Notes: generated by a model not told the origin, from the sequence alone. A stretch of 64,000 bases of DNA from Streptomyces longispororuber (GCF_024448165.1 NZ_JAMOLN010000006.1:33659-97658); one strand, 5' to 3'; positions 44,078-53,227 are shown, counted from the stretch's first letter. Numbers and translations are program-made.

Positions 44078-44914
44078 TCAGCCCTTGACGGCGCCGGCCG
44101 CGAACCCCGACGTCACGTGCCGCTGCAGCAGCAGGAAGACGGCCAGGGCGGGCAGGGCGAACAGCGTGGAGGCGGCCATCGTGGCGCCCCAGTCGGTGCC
44201 GAACGTGTTGTGGAACGAGGACAGCCACACCGGCAGCGTGCGGTGGTCCTGCTCCTTGATGATCAGGAAGTTGGCGTACGCGAACTCGTTCCACGCCGTG
44301 ATGTAGCCGAACAGGGACGTCGCCATCAGCCCCGGCGCGAGCAGCGGGAACGCCACGTGCCGGAACGCCCCGAGCCGGGTGCACCCGTCGACCTGCGCCG
44401 ACTCCTCCAGCTCCGCCGGGATCGTCGCGATGAACCCGCGCAGCACGACGATCGTGAACGGCAGCGTCATCATGAAGTAGACGAGGGTCAGCGTCGGCAG
44501 CCGGTCGAGCATGCCGGTGTCCCGCGAGATGATGTACACCGGGATGATCAGCGACTCCCACGGCGCCATCTGTGCGACGAACACCATCAGCATGAACTGC
44601 CGCCGCCCGCGCCAGCGCATCCGTGCCACCGCGAAGGAGGCGCCGAGCGCGACCAGCAGGGCGAGCGCCACGGCGCCCAGCGTGACCAGCACGCTGTTGC
44701 GCCAGAACAGCCCGAAGCCGTCCGCGTCGATCGCCCGCCGGAAGTGGTCCAGCGTCCAGCTCCGCGGCAGCAGTTGAGGGTTCTCGGACTGGATGTCCCG
44801 GGACGGCTTGAAGGCCGTCGCGACCATCCAGTACACGGGGAAGAGGCAGAGGGCCACCGTCACCGTGGCGGCGGCGTTCAGCGGGAGGCGCCGCAGGGCG
44901 GCCCGTGACGTCAC
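44078..44914 (-). CDS. Sugar ABC transporter permease (MalG/DasC-like)
   Basis: A 278-residue inner-membrane permease with six helices. The EAA loop that docks the ATPase is ELEESAQVDGCTRLGAFRHV; the early part has VALCLFPVYWMVATAFKPSR. The GTG at 44914 overlaps the stop of the first permease (GTGA). With its partner it forms the translocation channel for the sugar delivered by the lipoprotein. No dedicated ATPase gene is nearby; Streptomyces usually uses the shared MsiK ATPase. Confidence 0.93.
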   Translation of the reverse strand: MTSRAALRRLPLNAAATVTVALCLFPVYWMVATAFKPSRDIQSENPQLLPRSWTLDHFRRAIDADGFGLFWRNSVLVTLGAVALALLVALGASFAVARMRWRGRRQFMLMVFVAQMAPWESLIIPVYIISRDTGMLDRLPTLTLVYFMMTLPFTIVVLRGFIATIPAELEESAQVDGCTRLGAFRHVAFPLLAPGLMATSLFGYITAWNEFAYANFLIIKEQDHRTLPVWLSSFHNTFGTDWGATMAASTLFALPALAVFLLLQRHVTSGFAAGAVKG

Positions 44915-45879
44915 AGCTCGTTCTCCTGTCGGAACATCTGCCGGAAGTAGGCGACGAGCACCCCGGACATCAGCAGCACCGTCACCATCGACGCCGCCGC
45001 GCCCAGGTCGTAGCGCTGTCCCGCGAGCGCCGTCTGCACGGCGTACACCGGCAGGATCGTCGTCGCGTCGCCGGGGCCGCCCCGGGTCATCACCCAGATC
45101 TGCACGAACGCCTTGAAGGTCCAGATCACTTCGAGGGAGAGCACCAGCATGAAGATCGGCCGCACGATCGGCAGCGTGACCGAGCGGAAGATCCGCGGCC
45201 CGGACGCCCCGTCGATCCGGGCCGCCTCGTACAGTTCGGCCGGCACGGTCGTCAGCGCCGAGTACAGGGTGATCGCCGCGAACGGCACCGACTGCCACAC
45301 CACCAGGGCCACCAGGATCGTGAAGGCCGCCGGGCCGTGCGCCAGCCACGGATACCCGTCGAACGACGAGAAGCCGAGGCCGGTCAGGGCGTGGTTCACG
45401 ATCCCGAACTCGGAGTGGAACAGCCACTGGAAGACGGTGGTCGCCGCCACCACCGGCATCGCCCAGGTCAGCACGAGCGCGCTGAGGACCGCCGTCCGGC
45501 CGAACCGGCCGAGCCGTTCCACCATCAGCGCCACCAGCGTCGACAGGACCATGATCAGGGCGACGTTGACGGCCATGAACAGGAACGTGCGGCGCACCAC
45601 CGTCCAGAACCGCGGATCGGAGAGCAGGGTCGTGTAGTTGTCGAAGCCGGTGAAGTGCGCGTCGCCGAGAATGAGTTGGCGCAGACCGAAGTCCTGGAAC
45701 GAGATCAGGACGGCCCGGGCCAGCGGATAGACGAGCAGGTAGAGCATGCCGAGGACGGCCGGTGCCACGAGCAGGTAGGGCCAGGCGCCCGACATCGTGG
45801 GGCGGCGGTGCGGACCCGGTGGGCGCCGGGGCGGCCGGGTGAGGGCGCGGGGCGTGGTCCGCTCGCGGACGACCGACAC
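44911..45879 (-). CDS. Sugar ABC transporter permease (MalF/DasB-like)
   Basis: A 322-residue permease with about six helices, starting after a basic N-terminus with AWPYLLVAPAVLGMLYLLVY. The EAA motif is ELYEAARIDGASGPRIFRSV. The GTG at 45879 is preferred because GGAG lies 8 bases before it; the in-frame GTG at 45888 overlaps that site. The stop overlaps the next permease. It lies 30 bp downstream of the substrate-binding lipoprotein gene, in one operon. Confidence 0.93.
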   Translation of the reverse strand: MSVVRERTTPRALTRPPRRPPGPHRRPTMSGAWPYLLVAPAVLGMLYLLVYPLARAVLISFQDFGLRQLILGDAHFTGFDNYTTLLSDPRFWTVVRRTFLFMAVNVALIMVLSTLVALMVERLGRFGRTAVLSALVLTWAMPVVAATTVFQWLFHSEFGIVNHALTGLGFSSFDGYPWLAHGPAAFTILVALVVWQSVPFAAITLYSALTTVPAELYEAARIDGASGPRIFRSVTLPIVRPIFMLVLSLEVIWTFKAFVQIWVMTRGGPGDATTILPVYAVQTALAGQRYDLGAAASMVTVLLMSGVLVAYFRQMFRQENEL

Positions 45880-45909
45880 GGCGCACACTCCTTTCGGGGA
45901 AGCGGGTGA

Positions 45910-47181
45910 TCAGGAACCGGAGGTCATCGCGGAGGTGATGGCGTCGGACGCCTTCGCCGCCTCGCGCGCCGGATCGCCGCCGGCCAGCACCGATGTCATG
46001 TAGTCCTTGATCGGGTTCTTCGCCTCGACGGCCGCCCAGCCCGGCGTGTTCGGCGTCGCGTGTCCGACGGCCGCGCCGACCGCCATCGCCGAGGCGCCCG
46101 GATCCTTCGCCACGGCGTCGGCCAGCGTCGTCCGGTTCGGGACGTAGCTCATCGCGACGGCGAGCTTGCGCTGCCAGGCGTCGCCGGTGAGTTCCTTGAC
46201 GAAGGCGTACGCGGCGTCGTGGTGCTGCGAGACGGCGGGGATCACCAGGTCGGAGCCGCCGGTGAACACCGCGCCCGGGGTGCCGGCGGTCTTGCCCGGG
46301 ATGGGGAAGAAGCCCAGCTTGCCCTTGAGTTCGGGGTTGTTCTGGGCGACGACGGTGGCGCCGCCGGGCACGCTGACGATCTGTGCGACCTGCCCCTTGG
46401 CCATCACCTCGGCCTGCGGCGGCTGGGCCTCGTCGGAGTCCTTGGGTCCCTTGCCGAGCGCCTGGAGCTTCTCGTAGAAGGCCATGGCGCGCAGCGCCTC
46501 GGGCGTGTCCAGGGCGCCCTTCCACCTGCCGCCGGTCTCGGTGGCCAGGTCGCCGCCCTCGTCCCAGACGAAGCCGGAGAGCGTGTACCAGTTCTGGCCC
46601 GGCAGGTAGATGCCCTGCTGCTTCCCCTTGTTCAGCTTGCGGGTCGCCGCGATCCACTGGTCGCGGGTCTTGATCGCGGTGGCGTCGATGCCGGCCTTCT
46701 CGAAGAGGTCGGTGCGGTAGACGACGACGCGGTTCGCCGCGTAGTACGGGATGCCGTACTGCTTCCCCTCGTAGGCGCCGGGCTCGGCGAGGCCCTTGAG
46801 CCAGTCCTTGCCGCCGAGGTCGTCGACCTTGTCGGTGAGGTCCTGGAGGCCGCCGCTCTGGGCGAACTGGGCGACCTGGGTGTTGCCGGTCTCGATGACG
46901 TCGGGGGCGTCGTTGCTGGCGAGGGCGGCCGTGACCTTCCCGCCGATGCCGTCCCACTCCTGGATCTGGATGCGCACGTCGATGTCCGGGTGGGCGGCCT
47001 CGAACCCCTTCTCGAAGTCCTTCTGGAAGGCGGCGGACACGCTGTCGCGCATCAGCCACACGTCGATGCGGGTCCGGCCGCCGTCCCCGGACCCACCGTC
47101 ACCGGAGTCGGACGAACTGCAGGCACTGAGCCCGGCCACCGCGACGAGCGCGGACAGACCGGCAAGCAAGCGGAGCTTCAC
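45910..47181 (-). CDS. Sugar-binding lipoprotein of an ABC importer
   Basis: A 423-residue extracytoplasmic binding protein. The lipobox is VAGLSAC with lipid-modified Cys21, followed by a Ser/Gly/Asp linker. The body is family-1 solute-binding (WLMRDSVSAAFQKDFEKGFE, VIETGNTQVAQFAQSGGLQD, VFTGGSDLVIPAVSQHHDAA). Relatives bind chitobiose, cellobiose or other oligosaccharides. The GH20 gene in the operon points to N-acetylated oligosaccharides. The GTG at 47181 follows AGAGGTG. A palindromic operator lies 23 bp upstream. Confidence 0.93.
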   Translation of the reverse strand: MKLRLLAGLSALVAVAGLSACSSSDSGDGGSGDGGRTRIDVWLMRDSVSAAFQKDFEKGFEAAHPDIDVRIQIQEWDGIGGKVTAALASNDAPDVIETGNTQVAQFAQSGGLQDLTDKVDDLGGKDWLKGLAEPGAYEGKQYGIPYYAANRVVVYRTDLFEKAGIDATAIKTRDQWIAATRKLNKGKQQGIYLPGQNWYTLSGFVWDEGGDLATETGGRWKGALDTPEALRAMAFYEKLQALGKGPKDSDEAQPPQAEVMAKGQVAQIVSVPGGATVVAQNNPELKGKLGFFPIPGKTAGTPGAVFTGGSDLVIPAVSQHHDAAYAFVKELTGDAWQRKLAVAMSYVPNRTTLADAVAKDPGASAMAVGAAVGHATPNTPGWAAVEAKNPIKDYMTSVLAGGDPAREAAKASDAITSAMTSGS

Positions 47182-47203
47182 GGTTCACCTCTGGGAGCCG
47201 GAC

Positions 47204-47366
47204 CTGACCAGTTGGCAACTGGTCAGGTGACCTCTGGTGGTGGAGAAAGGTGGCATAGACCAATGGACGCGTCAACCCCTGCGGAATTCAAGGCAGTTGC
47301 TGAGCCCGGCCGCTGGTCAGTTGTCGATCACTGCAATGCCGTGGTCAACTGGTCAGGCGACTGGTC
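47204..47366. promoter_or_regulatory. Operator array of ACTGGTC half-sites (GntR region)
   Basis: A perfect palindrome, arms CTGACCAGTT (47204-47213) and AACTGGTCAG (47217-47226), faces the lipoprotein gene. Near the GntR gene are a variant half-site GCTGGTC (47312-47318) and a direct pair of ACTGGTC (47348-47354, 47360-47366) with 12-bp period. ACTGGTC is half of the DasR-type dre site, but in the palindrome the halves point outward (GACCAGT then ACTGGTC) instead of inward. The local GntR regulator and/or DasR are the likely binders. Confidence 0.65.
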
Positions 47367-47387
47367 GTACGGCACGAGGGGGCGGGA

Positions 47388-48236
47388 GTGAACGCGGACG
47401 CGGGCAGGGAGGCGCCGGGGGCGGTGCTCAAGCGGGAGCGGGTGCGCGACCACATCCTGGAACTCATCGAGTCGCAGCGCCCCGGCGACCCGATCCCCTC
47501 CGAGCGCACGCTCTGCGCCCGCCTCGGCGTCTCGCGTCCCACGCTGCGCGCGGCCGTCGACGAACTCGTCGTCGCGGGCCTTCTCGTCCGCGAACACGGG
47601 CGCGGCACGTTCGTCGCCCCGGAGAAGATCACCCAGGAACTGGTCTCCGACGAGCAGGGGCTGGCGGTGCCGCAGGCCGCCGGCGCGTGGTCGAGTCGGC
47701 TCCTGGAGTTCACCACCGTCCAGGCGGGCGCCCGCGTCGGCCGCAAGCTGCGGCTCTCCCCCGCCGCGAAGATCGTCTACGTGGCCCGGCTGCGGCTCGT
47801 CGACGGGGCGCCGATGGCGATCGAGCACCTGCACATCCGTGCCGACCTCGTCCCCGGCCTCAGCGCCCAGGAGCTGGAGAGCGGCGACCTGTACGAGCAT
47901 CTGCGCGCCCACCACGACGTACACGTCCGCGAAGCCGTCCAGGCGATCGAGCCGACCGTCGTGACCCGCGCCGAGGCCGATCTCCTCGACGTCCCCGAAC
48001 TGTCCCCGGCCCTCCTCTTCGAGCGGCTCACCTCGGACACCGAGGGCCGGCCCGTCGAGTACGTGCACTCGCTGTACCGCGGCGACCGCTACCGCATCGT
48101 CTCCCGGCTGACCCTGGGCCCCGCCGCGACAGCCGTCGCCCCGCTGCCCGGCCACCACCCCGGCATCCCGCCGGGCGACTTCGCGCACGGCGACCCCGTC
48201 GCCTCCTCCACCCGGGGCGACATCCAGGCTCCCTGA
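47388..48236 (+). CDS. GntR family regulator of the sugar-import operon
   Basis: A 282-residue regulator: winged helix (HILELIESQRPGDPIPSERT, LCARLGVSRPTLRAAVDELV, HGRGTFVAPEKI) plus a UTRA-like domain (TVQAGARVGRKLRLSPAAKI, EYVHSLYRGDRYRIVSRLTL). DasR is of this type and responds to glucosamine-6-P; this paralogue probably senses a related sugar phosphate. The GTG at 47388 lies 21 bp after the last operator half-site, suggesting autorepression. It is divergent from the ABC importer operon. Confidence 0.88.
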   Translation: MNADAGREAPGAVLKRERVRDHILELIESQRPGDPIPSERTLCARLGVSRPTLRAAVDELVVAGLLVREHGRGTFVAPEKITQELVSDEQGLAVPQAAGAWSSRLLEFTTVQAGARVGRKLRLSPAAKIVYVARLRLVDGAPMAIEHLHIRADLVPGLSAQELESGDLYEHLRAHHDVHVREAVQAIEPTVVTRAEADLLDVPELSPALLFERLTSDTEGRPVEYVHSLYRGDRYRIVSRLTLGPAATAVAPLPGHHPGIPPGDFAHGDPVASSTRGDIQAP

Positions 48237-48292
48237 CCACGCCCGGCGCCCGCCTGCGCGCCGCCGTGCCCGCCGCTGGTTACCGTTCCGCC

Positions 48293-48733
48293 ATGGCCGA
48301 CTACCGCATCGAGACCGTCCGCAACGGCGACCGCGACTGGACCGCGCGCAACGACCGGGGCGCCGAGGTCCGGATCGCCCCCGCCGACTCCCCGGCGGCC
48401 CAGCCCTCGTTCACCCCCGTGGAGCTCCTCCTCGCCGCGCTCGGCGGCTGCGGCGGACTCGTCGTCGACCGCACCGCGCGCACCGTCCCGCACGACGACC
48501 TGCGCATCGTCGTCGAGTCCCGGTCGCGGCCCGAGGACGACGGGCGGGTCGGCGTCGTCCGCGTCGCGTACGAGATCGCCCTGCCCGAGGGCGCCACCGA
48601 CGCCGCGGAGGCGCTGGAGCGCGGCATCCGGCTGACCCACGAGAAGTACTGCACGGTGAGCCGCACCGTCGAGCACGGCGCCCGGGTCGAGGCGACGGGA
48701 CCCGACGGCACGGTGCTCTTCATGGGCGGCTGA
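48293..48733 (+). CDS. OsmC family protein
   Basis: A 146-residue OsmC/Ohr-fold protein. One redox Cys sits in LLLAALGGCGGLVVDRTART and the second in THEKYCTVSRTVEHGARVEA, the two-Cys layout of OsmC peroxidases. It starts MADYRIETVRNGDRDW. The family reduces organic hydroperoxides or serves as a stress protein. The ATG at 48293 is used. It is convergent with the chitinase gene across a terminator. Confidence 0.88.
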   Translation: MADYRIETVRNGDRDWTARNDRGAEVRIAPADSPAAQPSFTPVELLLAALGGCGGLVVDRTARTVPHDDLRIVVESRSRPEDDGRVGVVRVAYEIALPEGATDAAEALERGIRLTHEKYCTVSRTVEHGARVEATGPDGTVLFMGG

Positions 48734-48764
48734 CACGACGCTCGTCATGGGCGGCCGACGCGAG

Positions 48765-48792
48765 GGAGCCGGTGGCTGCCGCCACCGGCTCC
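48765..48792. terminator. Terminator between convergent OsmC and chitinase genes
   Basis: GGAGCCGGTGGC (48765-48776) and GCCACCGGCTCC (48781-48792) give a perfect 12-bp stem with a 4-base loop (TGCC), between the stops of the two convergent genes. Confidence 0.85.
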
Positions 48793-48813
48793 GTCATGGA
48801 CCGTCCGCACCCG

Positions 48814-50541
48814 CTACGGCAGCGCGTGCACCTTCGGGCCGACCGCGTTCGACCAGGCGTTGCCCGCGGTCGCGTCCCAGTTCGTCGACCAGGTCATCGC
48901 GCCCCGCAGACCCGGGTAGGTCTTGGCGGGCTTGAACGAACCGCAGCCGGTGCCACGGGCCAGGCAGTCGAGCGCGTTGTTCACGACCGACGGGTCCACG
49001 TAGCCGCTGCCCGCGCCACGGGTCGACGCCGGGACGCCGATGCCGACCTGCGACGGGTCGAGGCCGCCCTCCAGCTGGATGCAGGCGAGCGCCGTGAGGA
49101 AGTCGACGGAGCCCTGGCTGTAGACCTTGCCGTCGCAGCCCAGCATCGAACCGCTGTTGTAGTACTGCATGTTGACGACCGTGAGGATGTCCTTCACGTT
49201 CAGCGCGGTCTTGAAGTACTCGCCGGACGTGGACTGCATGTCGATGGTCTGCGGCGCCATGGTCAGCACCAGCTTCGAGCCCGCCTTCGCCGCCAGCGCG
49301 CGCAGCGCCTTCGTCATGTACGTGGAGTTGAGGCCGTTCTCCAGGTCGATGTCGACGCCGTCGAAGCCGTACTCCTGCATCAGCGCGTACGCGCTGTTGG
49401 CGAACGCCGTCGCGGACGCGTCGCTGTTGACGGAGATGCTGCCCTTCTCACCGCCGACCGAGAGGATCACCGACTTGCCGGCCGTGTGCTTCGCGGCGAT
49501 GTCCGCCTTGAAGTCGGCGGCGGAGGCGTAGCCGACGGCCGGGTCCAGGTTGAAGGTGATCTGGCCGGGCGTGGTCGTCGCGTCGGCGAACGACACCGCG
49601 ATGATGTCGTACTGCGCCGGGACGTCCCGCAGCTTCTGCACCGTCGCGCCGTTGTTGAAGTTCTGCCAGTAGCCGGTCAGGGCGTGCTTGGGCACGGTGC
49701 CGCCCCCGCCGCCACCGCCGGACGTGGCCGTCCGCGCGGACACCGCCGTCGACTTCGCGGACTCGCCGGCCGCGTTGATGGCGCTGACCTGGAAGCTGTA
49801 CGAGGTGTCGGCGGCGAGCCCGGAGACCGTCGCCGACGCGCCCGTGGCCGAGGCCACCTTCGCGCCGTCCCGGTAGACGTTGTAGCCGGTCGCGCCGGAG
49901 ACCGGGCTCCACGACAGGTCCACGGAGGACGACGTGGCCGTGCCCGCGGCGAGCCCGGTCGGCACGGCCGGTATCTGCACCGGGTCGCTGCCGCCGCCCC
50001 CGTCGGGACCGAAGACGTTGATGTCGTCCACGTAGTAGGCGCTCTGGCCGTACCAGCCGTGCGTGTAGACCGTGACCGACGTGGTGTTCGCGCCGGTGGT
50101 GAAGCTGGTGGTGAGCTGCTGCCAGGAGGAACTGCCCGGCGACCACGTGGAGACATCGGTGGTGCCGGTGCCGCTCGCGCCGAGGTAGGCGTAGCCGCCC
50201 TGCACCCAACTGCTGAGCGTGTACGTCGAGTTGGGCTTGACCGCGACGGTCTGGGTGCACTTGGCGTTGTCCTGGCCCGCGGGGGTGCCCTTGAGCGCCT
50301 TGGCGCCGCCGTGCACGGGCGAGGAGACGACCGAGCCGCTGCCCGCGGTGCAGGTCCAGTTGCTCAGGTCGGCCTCGAAGCCGGCGTTCTTCGCGACGTT
50401 GACGTCCGCGGCCTGCGCGGGAGCGGCCAGCGCGGTGACGCTCAGCGCGGCGGCCGAGACGACGGCGAGCGCGCCGCCGAGCCACCGCCGGGGGACGGGT
50501 CTGCGGGATCTGCCGGATCTGCCATGACGTGCACGGTCCAC
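48814..50541 (-). CDS. Secreted chitinase (GH18) with CBM and FN3 modules
   Basis: A 575-residue exported chitinase. Signal peptide ~1-44 (ends APAQA), a family 4/9/16-like carbohydrate-binding module (~45-185; [16 protein letters not shown]), one FN3 (~195-280; [20 protein letters not shown]), a Gly-rich linker, and the GH18 barrel (~295-575) with the catalytic signature [16 protein letters not shown] (D-x-x-D-x-D-x-E). It cuts chitin and feeds GlcNAc oligomers to importers such as the one encoded just upstream. The GTG at 50541 follows GGAGG; a longer frame would include the promoter. A DasR-type site precedes it. Confidence 0.95.
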   Translation of the reverse strand: MDRARHGRSGRSRRPVPRRWLGGALAVVSAAALSVTALAAPAQAADVNVAKNAGFEADLSNWTCTAGSGSVVSSPVHGGAKALKGTPAGQDNAKCTQTVAVKPNSTYTLSSWVQGGYAYLGASGTGTTDVSTWSPGSSSWQQLTTSFTTGANTTSVTVYTHGWYGQSAYYVDDINVFGPDGGGGSDPVQIPAVPTGLAAGTATSSSVDLSWSPVSGATGYNVYRDGAKVASATGASATVSGLAADTSYSFQVSAINAAGESAKSTAVSARTATSGGGGGGGTVPKHALTGYWQNFNNGATVQKLRDVPAQYDIIAVSFADATTTPGQITFNLDPAVGYASAADFKADIAAKHTAGKSVILSVGGEKGSISVNSDASATAFANSAYALMQEYGFDGVDIDLENGLNSTYMTKALRALAAKAGSKLVLTMAPQTIDMQSTSGEYFKTALNVKDILTVVNMQYYNSGSMLGCDGKVYSQGSVDFLTALACIQLEGGLDPSQVGIGVPASTRGAGSGYVDPSVVNNALDCLARGTGCGSFKPAKTYPGLRGAMTWSTNWDATAGNAWSNAVGPKVHALP

Positions 50542-50616
50542 GAGGTGCCTCCGGGGGAGAGGTGAGGGGCGGATGCGTACGACGGTGGCCACCGCTGCGC
50601 TTTGCTGTGCGCCAAA

Positions 50617-50648
50617 GCTGGTCCAGACCAATCGAGTTGTCAAGACCT
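50617..50648 (-). promoter_or_regulatory. DasR-like dre site / chitinase direct repeats
   Basis: GCTGGTCCAGACCAAT (50617-50632) matches the DasR consensus ACTGGTCTAGACCACT at 13 of 16 positions. Overlapping it, TGGTCCAGACCA (50619-50630) and TTGTCAAGACCT (50637-50648) form a pair like the 12-bp direct repeats known in Streptomyces chitinase promoters. The site lies about 76 bp upstream of the chitinase start, so repression in the absence of chitin products is likely. Confidence 0.75.
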
Positions 50649-50711
50649 CTGGAGGTGCGAGGTGCGATGAGTTCCGCGATCCCGCAGGGTCATAGGGACG
50701 AGGAGGTCGCG

Positions 50712-51008
50712 ATGACAACGGACAAGAACGCCGGAACGGCGCTGAACGTGGAGTTCAGCGCCGTCCTGGAGAAGAGCCCGAACCCGGGCGGATGGACCTA
50801 TGTGGTGTGGCCGGAGGCGGCCGCGTTCTTCGGCACCCGCGGACTGGTGAAGGTCGGCGGCACCGTCGACGGACAGCCCTTCCGCAGCTCCTTCATGGCC
50901 CTGGGCGACGGCCGGCACAAGCTGCCCGTGAAGGGAGACGTGCGGCGGGCGATCGGCAAGGAGGCGGGCGACCGCGTCACGGTCCGCCTGGAGGAGCGGC
51001 TGTCCTGA
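50712..51008 (+). CDS. DUF1905-like small protein
   Basis: A 98-residue beta-rich protein: [80 protein letters not shown]. This is the DUF1905 pattern, often found alone or with a YdeI-type domain; function is not established. The ATG at 50712 follows GAGGAGG; an alternative at 50667 lacks a site. It ends 3 bp from the convergent DinB gene. Confidence 0.85.
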   Translation: MTTDKNAGTALNVEFSAVLEKSPNPGGWTYVVWPEAAAFFGTRGLVKVGGTVDGQPFRSSFMALGDGRHKLPVKGDVRRAIGKEAGDRVTVRLEERLS

Positions 51009-51011
51009 CCC

Positions 51012-51512
51012 TCAGAGCAGCCCGCGCGCGTACGCGGCCTGCCCCACGTGCTGGAGGTCGTCCGACAGGACGCTCACCAGCCGGACGCCCAGCGTCACCG
51101 GGGGGTCCCAGCCCTCGTCGACGACGCGGTCGAGATCGGCGTCCTTGAGGTCGCCGAGGTAGCCGAGGGTCTGCTCGTGCACGGCGTCGTAGTACCCGGT
51201 CAGCAGCTCGCCCGACGCCACCCGCACCTGGCCGACCTGCTTGGGCGTGTGGCCGTACCCGGTGTCCGTCTCCGAGAGGGGCAGGTCGAACCGGCCTGCC
51301 CAGCCACCCGCGAGCCACACCTGCTCCAGCCCTGCGGCGTCGGCGACGTGGTCGTCCTGGACCCGGGTGAGGTGCCAGATCAGCCACGCGACGGAATTCG
51401 CCGCGTCGCCGGGCCGCACGTGGAGATCGTCTGCGGAAAGCCCGTCGACGACGGCGTGCACCTCTTCCTGAATGCGGTTGTATCCCTCGATGAGAACCTC
51501 GTGTGAGCGCAT
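51012..51512 (-). CDS. DinB superfamily (mycothiol-transferase-like) protein
   Basis: A 166-residue four-helix protein. The metal-His pattern appears in VAWLIWHLTRVQDDHVADAA and DDLQHVGQAAYARGLL; the start is EVLIEGYNRIQEEVHAVVDG. The DinB/DUF664 superfamily includes mycothiol- and bacillithiol-dependent transferases, consistent with an actinomycete, but the substrate is not visible. The ATG at 51512 is used; upstream codons to 51590 look non-coding. Confidence 0.82.
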   Translation of the reverse strand: MRSHEVLIEGYNRIQEEVHAVVDGLSADDLHVRPGDAANSVAWLIWHLTRVQDDHVADAAGLEQVWLAGGWAGRFDLPLSETDTGYGHTPKQVGQVRVASGELLTGYYDAVHEQTLGYLGDLKDADLDRVVDEGWDPPVTLGVRLVSVLSDDLQHVGQAAYARGLL

Positions 51513-51746
51513 GAGGTGCAGTTTCGTCGACGCAGTGGATTTCGGCCAACGGAGCCGTCGAATATGCCAGGAGACTGGCGTGAAAAGCATGGTGACACTG
51601 TGTACGAAGTGCCGATACTCATCGTGTGGGACGGTTGAACATTGTTCGATGGCGACACATCGGGAAGCAATTCCCTTGATCGTCCCAGCCGTTGTGGTAG
51701 ATCACCGGTCAATTGTCGGCCGGGTAATGATCAAAGGCGCCAGGCA

Positions 51747-52214
51747 ATGGGGGAGATCGTGCACGACGAATTCCTGTGCCATGTCACCGCGTACGGAATC
51801 TGCGGCGGACAGCGCGTAGGGGTCCCGCTCGGCAGTTATCGCGCTCCGACCCTGCCCCTCGCCCTGTGGTGGCTGCGCGACCGCGCCACCTGGATCGCCG
51901 AACGGCTCGACCCGCGCCCCGAACTGCCCCACTTACCCGAGGGCGCTCTCATGCCCGTCTCCGAAGACACCCCCGACGTTCCCGCCCTGCTACGCGCCTG
52001 GTGCGCCGACGCCACCCGGCAGGAACTCGTCGCCGAGGAACTCGCGGGCGGCCGGCTGGTCCGCATCGCCACCCGCGACGACACCACCGAGTACGAACTC
52101 CTCGCCGAGTCCGTGGACGCCCTGCGCATGGCCCGCACCGTCCAGCGCGCCGCCGCCCCGCGCCGCGGACCCGCCCTCCGTATGACAGTCATGAGTAGTA
52201 ACCGACACGGGTGA
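51747..52214 (+). CDS. Hypothetical protein with a TTA (bldA) codon
   Basis: A 155-residue cytoplasmic-looking protein from the ATG at 51747. Notable segments are HDEFLCHVTAYGICGGQRVG, LALWWLRDRATWIAERLDPR and LLAESVDALRMARTVQRAAA. Codon 63, at 51933-51935, is TTA in PHLPEG, so translation needs the bldA-encoded tRNA and would be linked to development or secondary metabolism. I do not recognise the family. A start a few codons inside (GTG at 51759) is possible. Confidence 0.55.
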   Translation: MGEIVHDEFLCHVTAYGICGGQRVGVPLGSYRAPTLPLALWWLRDRATWIAERLDPRPELPHLPEGALMPVSEDTPDVPALLRAWCADATRQELVAEELAGGRLVRIATRDDTTEYELLAESVDALRMARTVQRAAAPRRGPALRMTVMSSNRHG

Positions 52215-52300
52215 ACCGCCGCCTGTACGGCGCTTACCTGCGCAAACGCTGGGGGAGTGTGGTCACGCACAGTGATCACCACGACCTCGGGGCCATCTGA

Positions 52301-52660
52301 ATGAAGCGATTGTCAGCAACCCTCCTCACCCTCGCCGCCGCCGCTGCGGCGCTGGTGCCCGGCACCACCGGAGCCCAGGCCGCGTCCGGTCCCGGCCAGG
52401 TCTGCTTCTGGACCGAACCCGGCATGCACGGCCAGGCCTGGTGCTACGCGCCGCCCGGGTACGCCGAGGCGGAGAACGGCACACAGCGTCACGCCTACTC
52501 CTTCGAGTCCCGCGCCGGACAGAGCGTGTACGCCATCAGCTACACCGTCTCCAACTGCCTGTACCGCGAGATCAGGCCCGGCGACTACTCCGACAACTGG
52601 GAGTGGGCGCAGAAACTCGACGGCGTCGCCGACAACACCATGGGCTGCGAGCCGGGCTGA
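52301..52660 (+). CDS. Secreted peptidase-inhibitor family I36-like protein
   Basis: A 119-residue exported protein: Sec signal ~1-27 (ALVPGTTGAQAAS), then ~90 mature residues with four Cys (QVCFWTEPG, AWCYAPPG, SNCLYREI, MGCEPG) and the aromatic-rich pattern of beta/gamma-crystallin folds. Streptomyces SMPI, the metalloprotease inhibitor that defines family I36, has this fold. It is the first gene of a three-gene set with a lipoprotein and a second I36-like protein. Confidence 0.75.
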   Translation: MKRLSATLLTLAAAAAALVPGTTGAQAASGPGQVCFWTEPGMHGQAWCYAPPGYAEAENGTQRHAYSFESRAGQSVYAISYTVSNCLYREIRPGDYSDNWEWAQKLDGVADNTMGCEPG

Positions 52661-52667
52661 CCAGGCC

Positions 52668-53186
52668 GTGCACCGTCGACCACGGCCGTGGGCCCTCGCC
52701 CTCGTCGCCGGCCTGCTCCTGCTCGCCGGCTGCGCACGACAGCCCGCGCGACCGGCCCTCTCGCCCGACGACACCATCAGGGCCGCCCAGCAGAAGCTCA
52801 CCGACCGCTGCCTCACCCGCCAGGGCCTCACCCCGCCCCGGCCGGGCCGGCCCGCGGCGAGCCCGGCGCAGGAACAGCGCGTCGCCACCGCCCTGTTCGG
52901 CCGGCCGCCGGCCGAACTGACCCTGACCCTCGCGAACGGAGTCCCCGTCAGCGCCCACACCGACGGCTGCCTGGCCGCGGCCCAGCGCACCCTCTACGGC
53001 GACGAGAAGCGCTGGTTCCGCGCCTCGACCGTCGTCAACAACCTCAAGCCCGAAGCGGCCTACCGGAAGAGCAGCCTCGCCTCGGTACGGGCGCGACACC
53101 GGACCGAGCTCACCGACTGGCGCCGCCTGCGCGCCCACGCCCTGGACGCGTCCCGGCGCGTACTGGACACCACCGACCACCGCTGA
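52668..53186 (+). CDS. Lipoprotein of unknown function
   Basis: A 172-residue predicted lipoprotein. The basic start and hydrophobic core (RRPRPWALALVAGLLLLAG) lead to lipobox Cys22 in LAGC. The mature part is helical with conserved-looking DRCLTRQGL and SAHTDGCLAAAQRTLYGDEK; its two Cys may bond. The GTG at 52668 lies 7 bp after the upstream I36-like stop, so the genes are cotranscribed. I do not know the family. Confidence 0.65.
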   Translation: MHRRPRPWALALVAGLLLLAGCARQPARPALSPDDTIRAAQQKLTDRCLTRQGLTPPRPGRPAASPAQEQRVATALFGRPPAELTLTLANGVPVSAHTDGCLAAAQRTLYGDEKRWFRASTVVNNLKPEAAYRKSSLASVRARHRTELTDWRRLRAHALDASRRVLDTTDHR

Positions 53187-53227
53187 CCCCACGTCACCCG
53201 ACGTACCCACCAAGGAGAAGCACGACC

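Noticed and set aside
44078..47059. A single 993-codon frame covering permease and lipoprotein genes
   Set aside because: Only its last 278 codons are real (second permease). The upstream part is an out-of-frame shadow of the lipoprotein and first permease.
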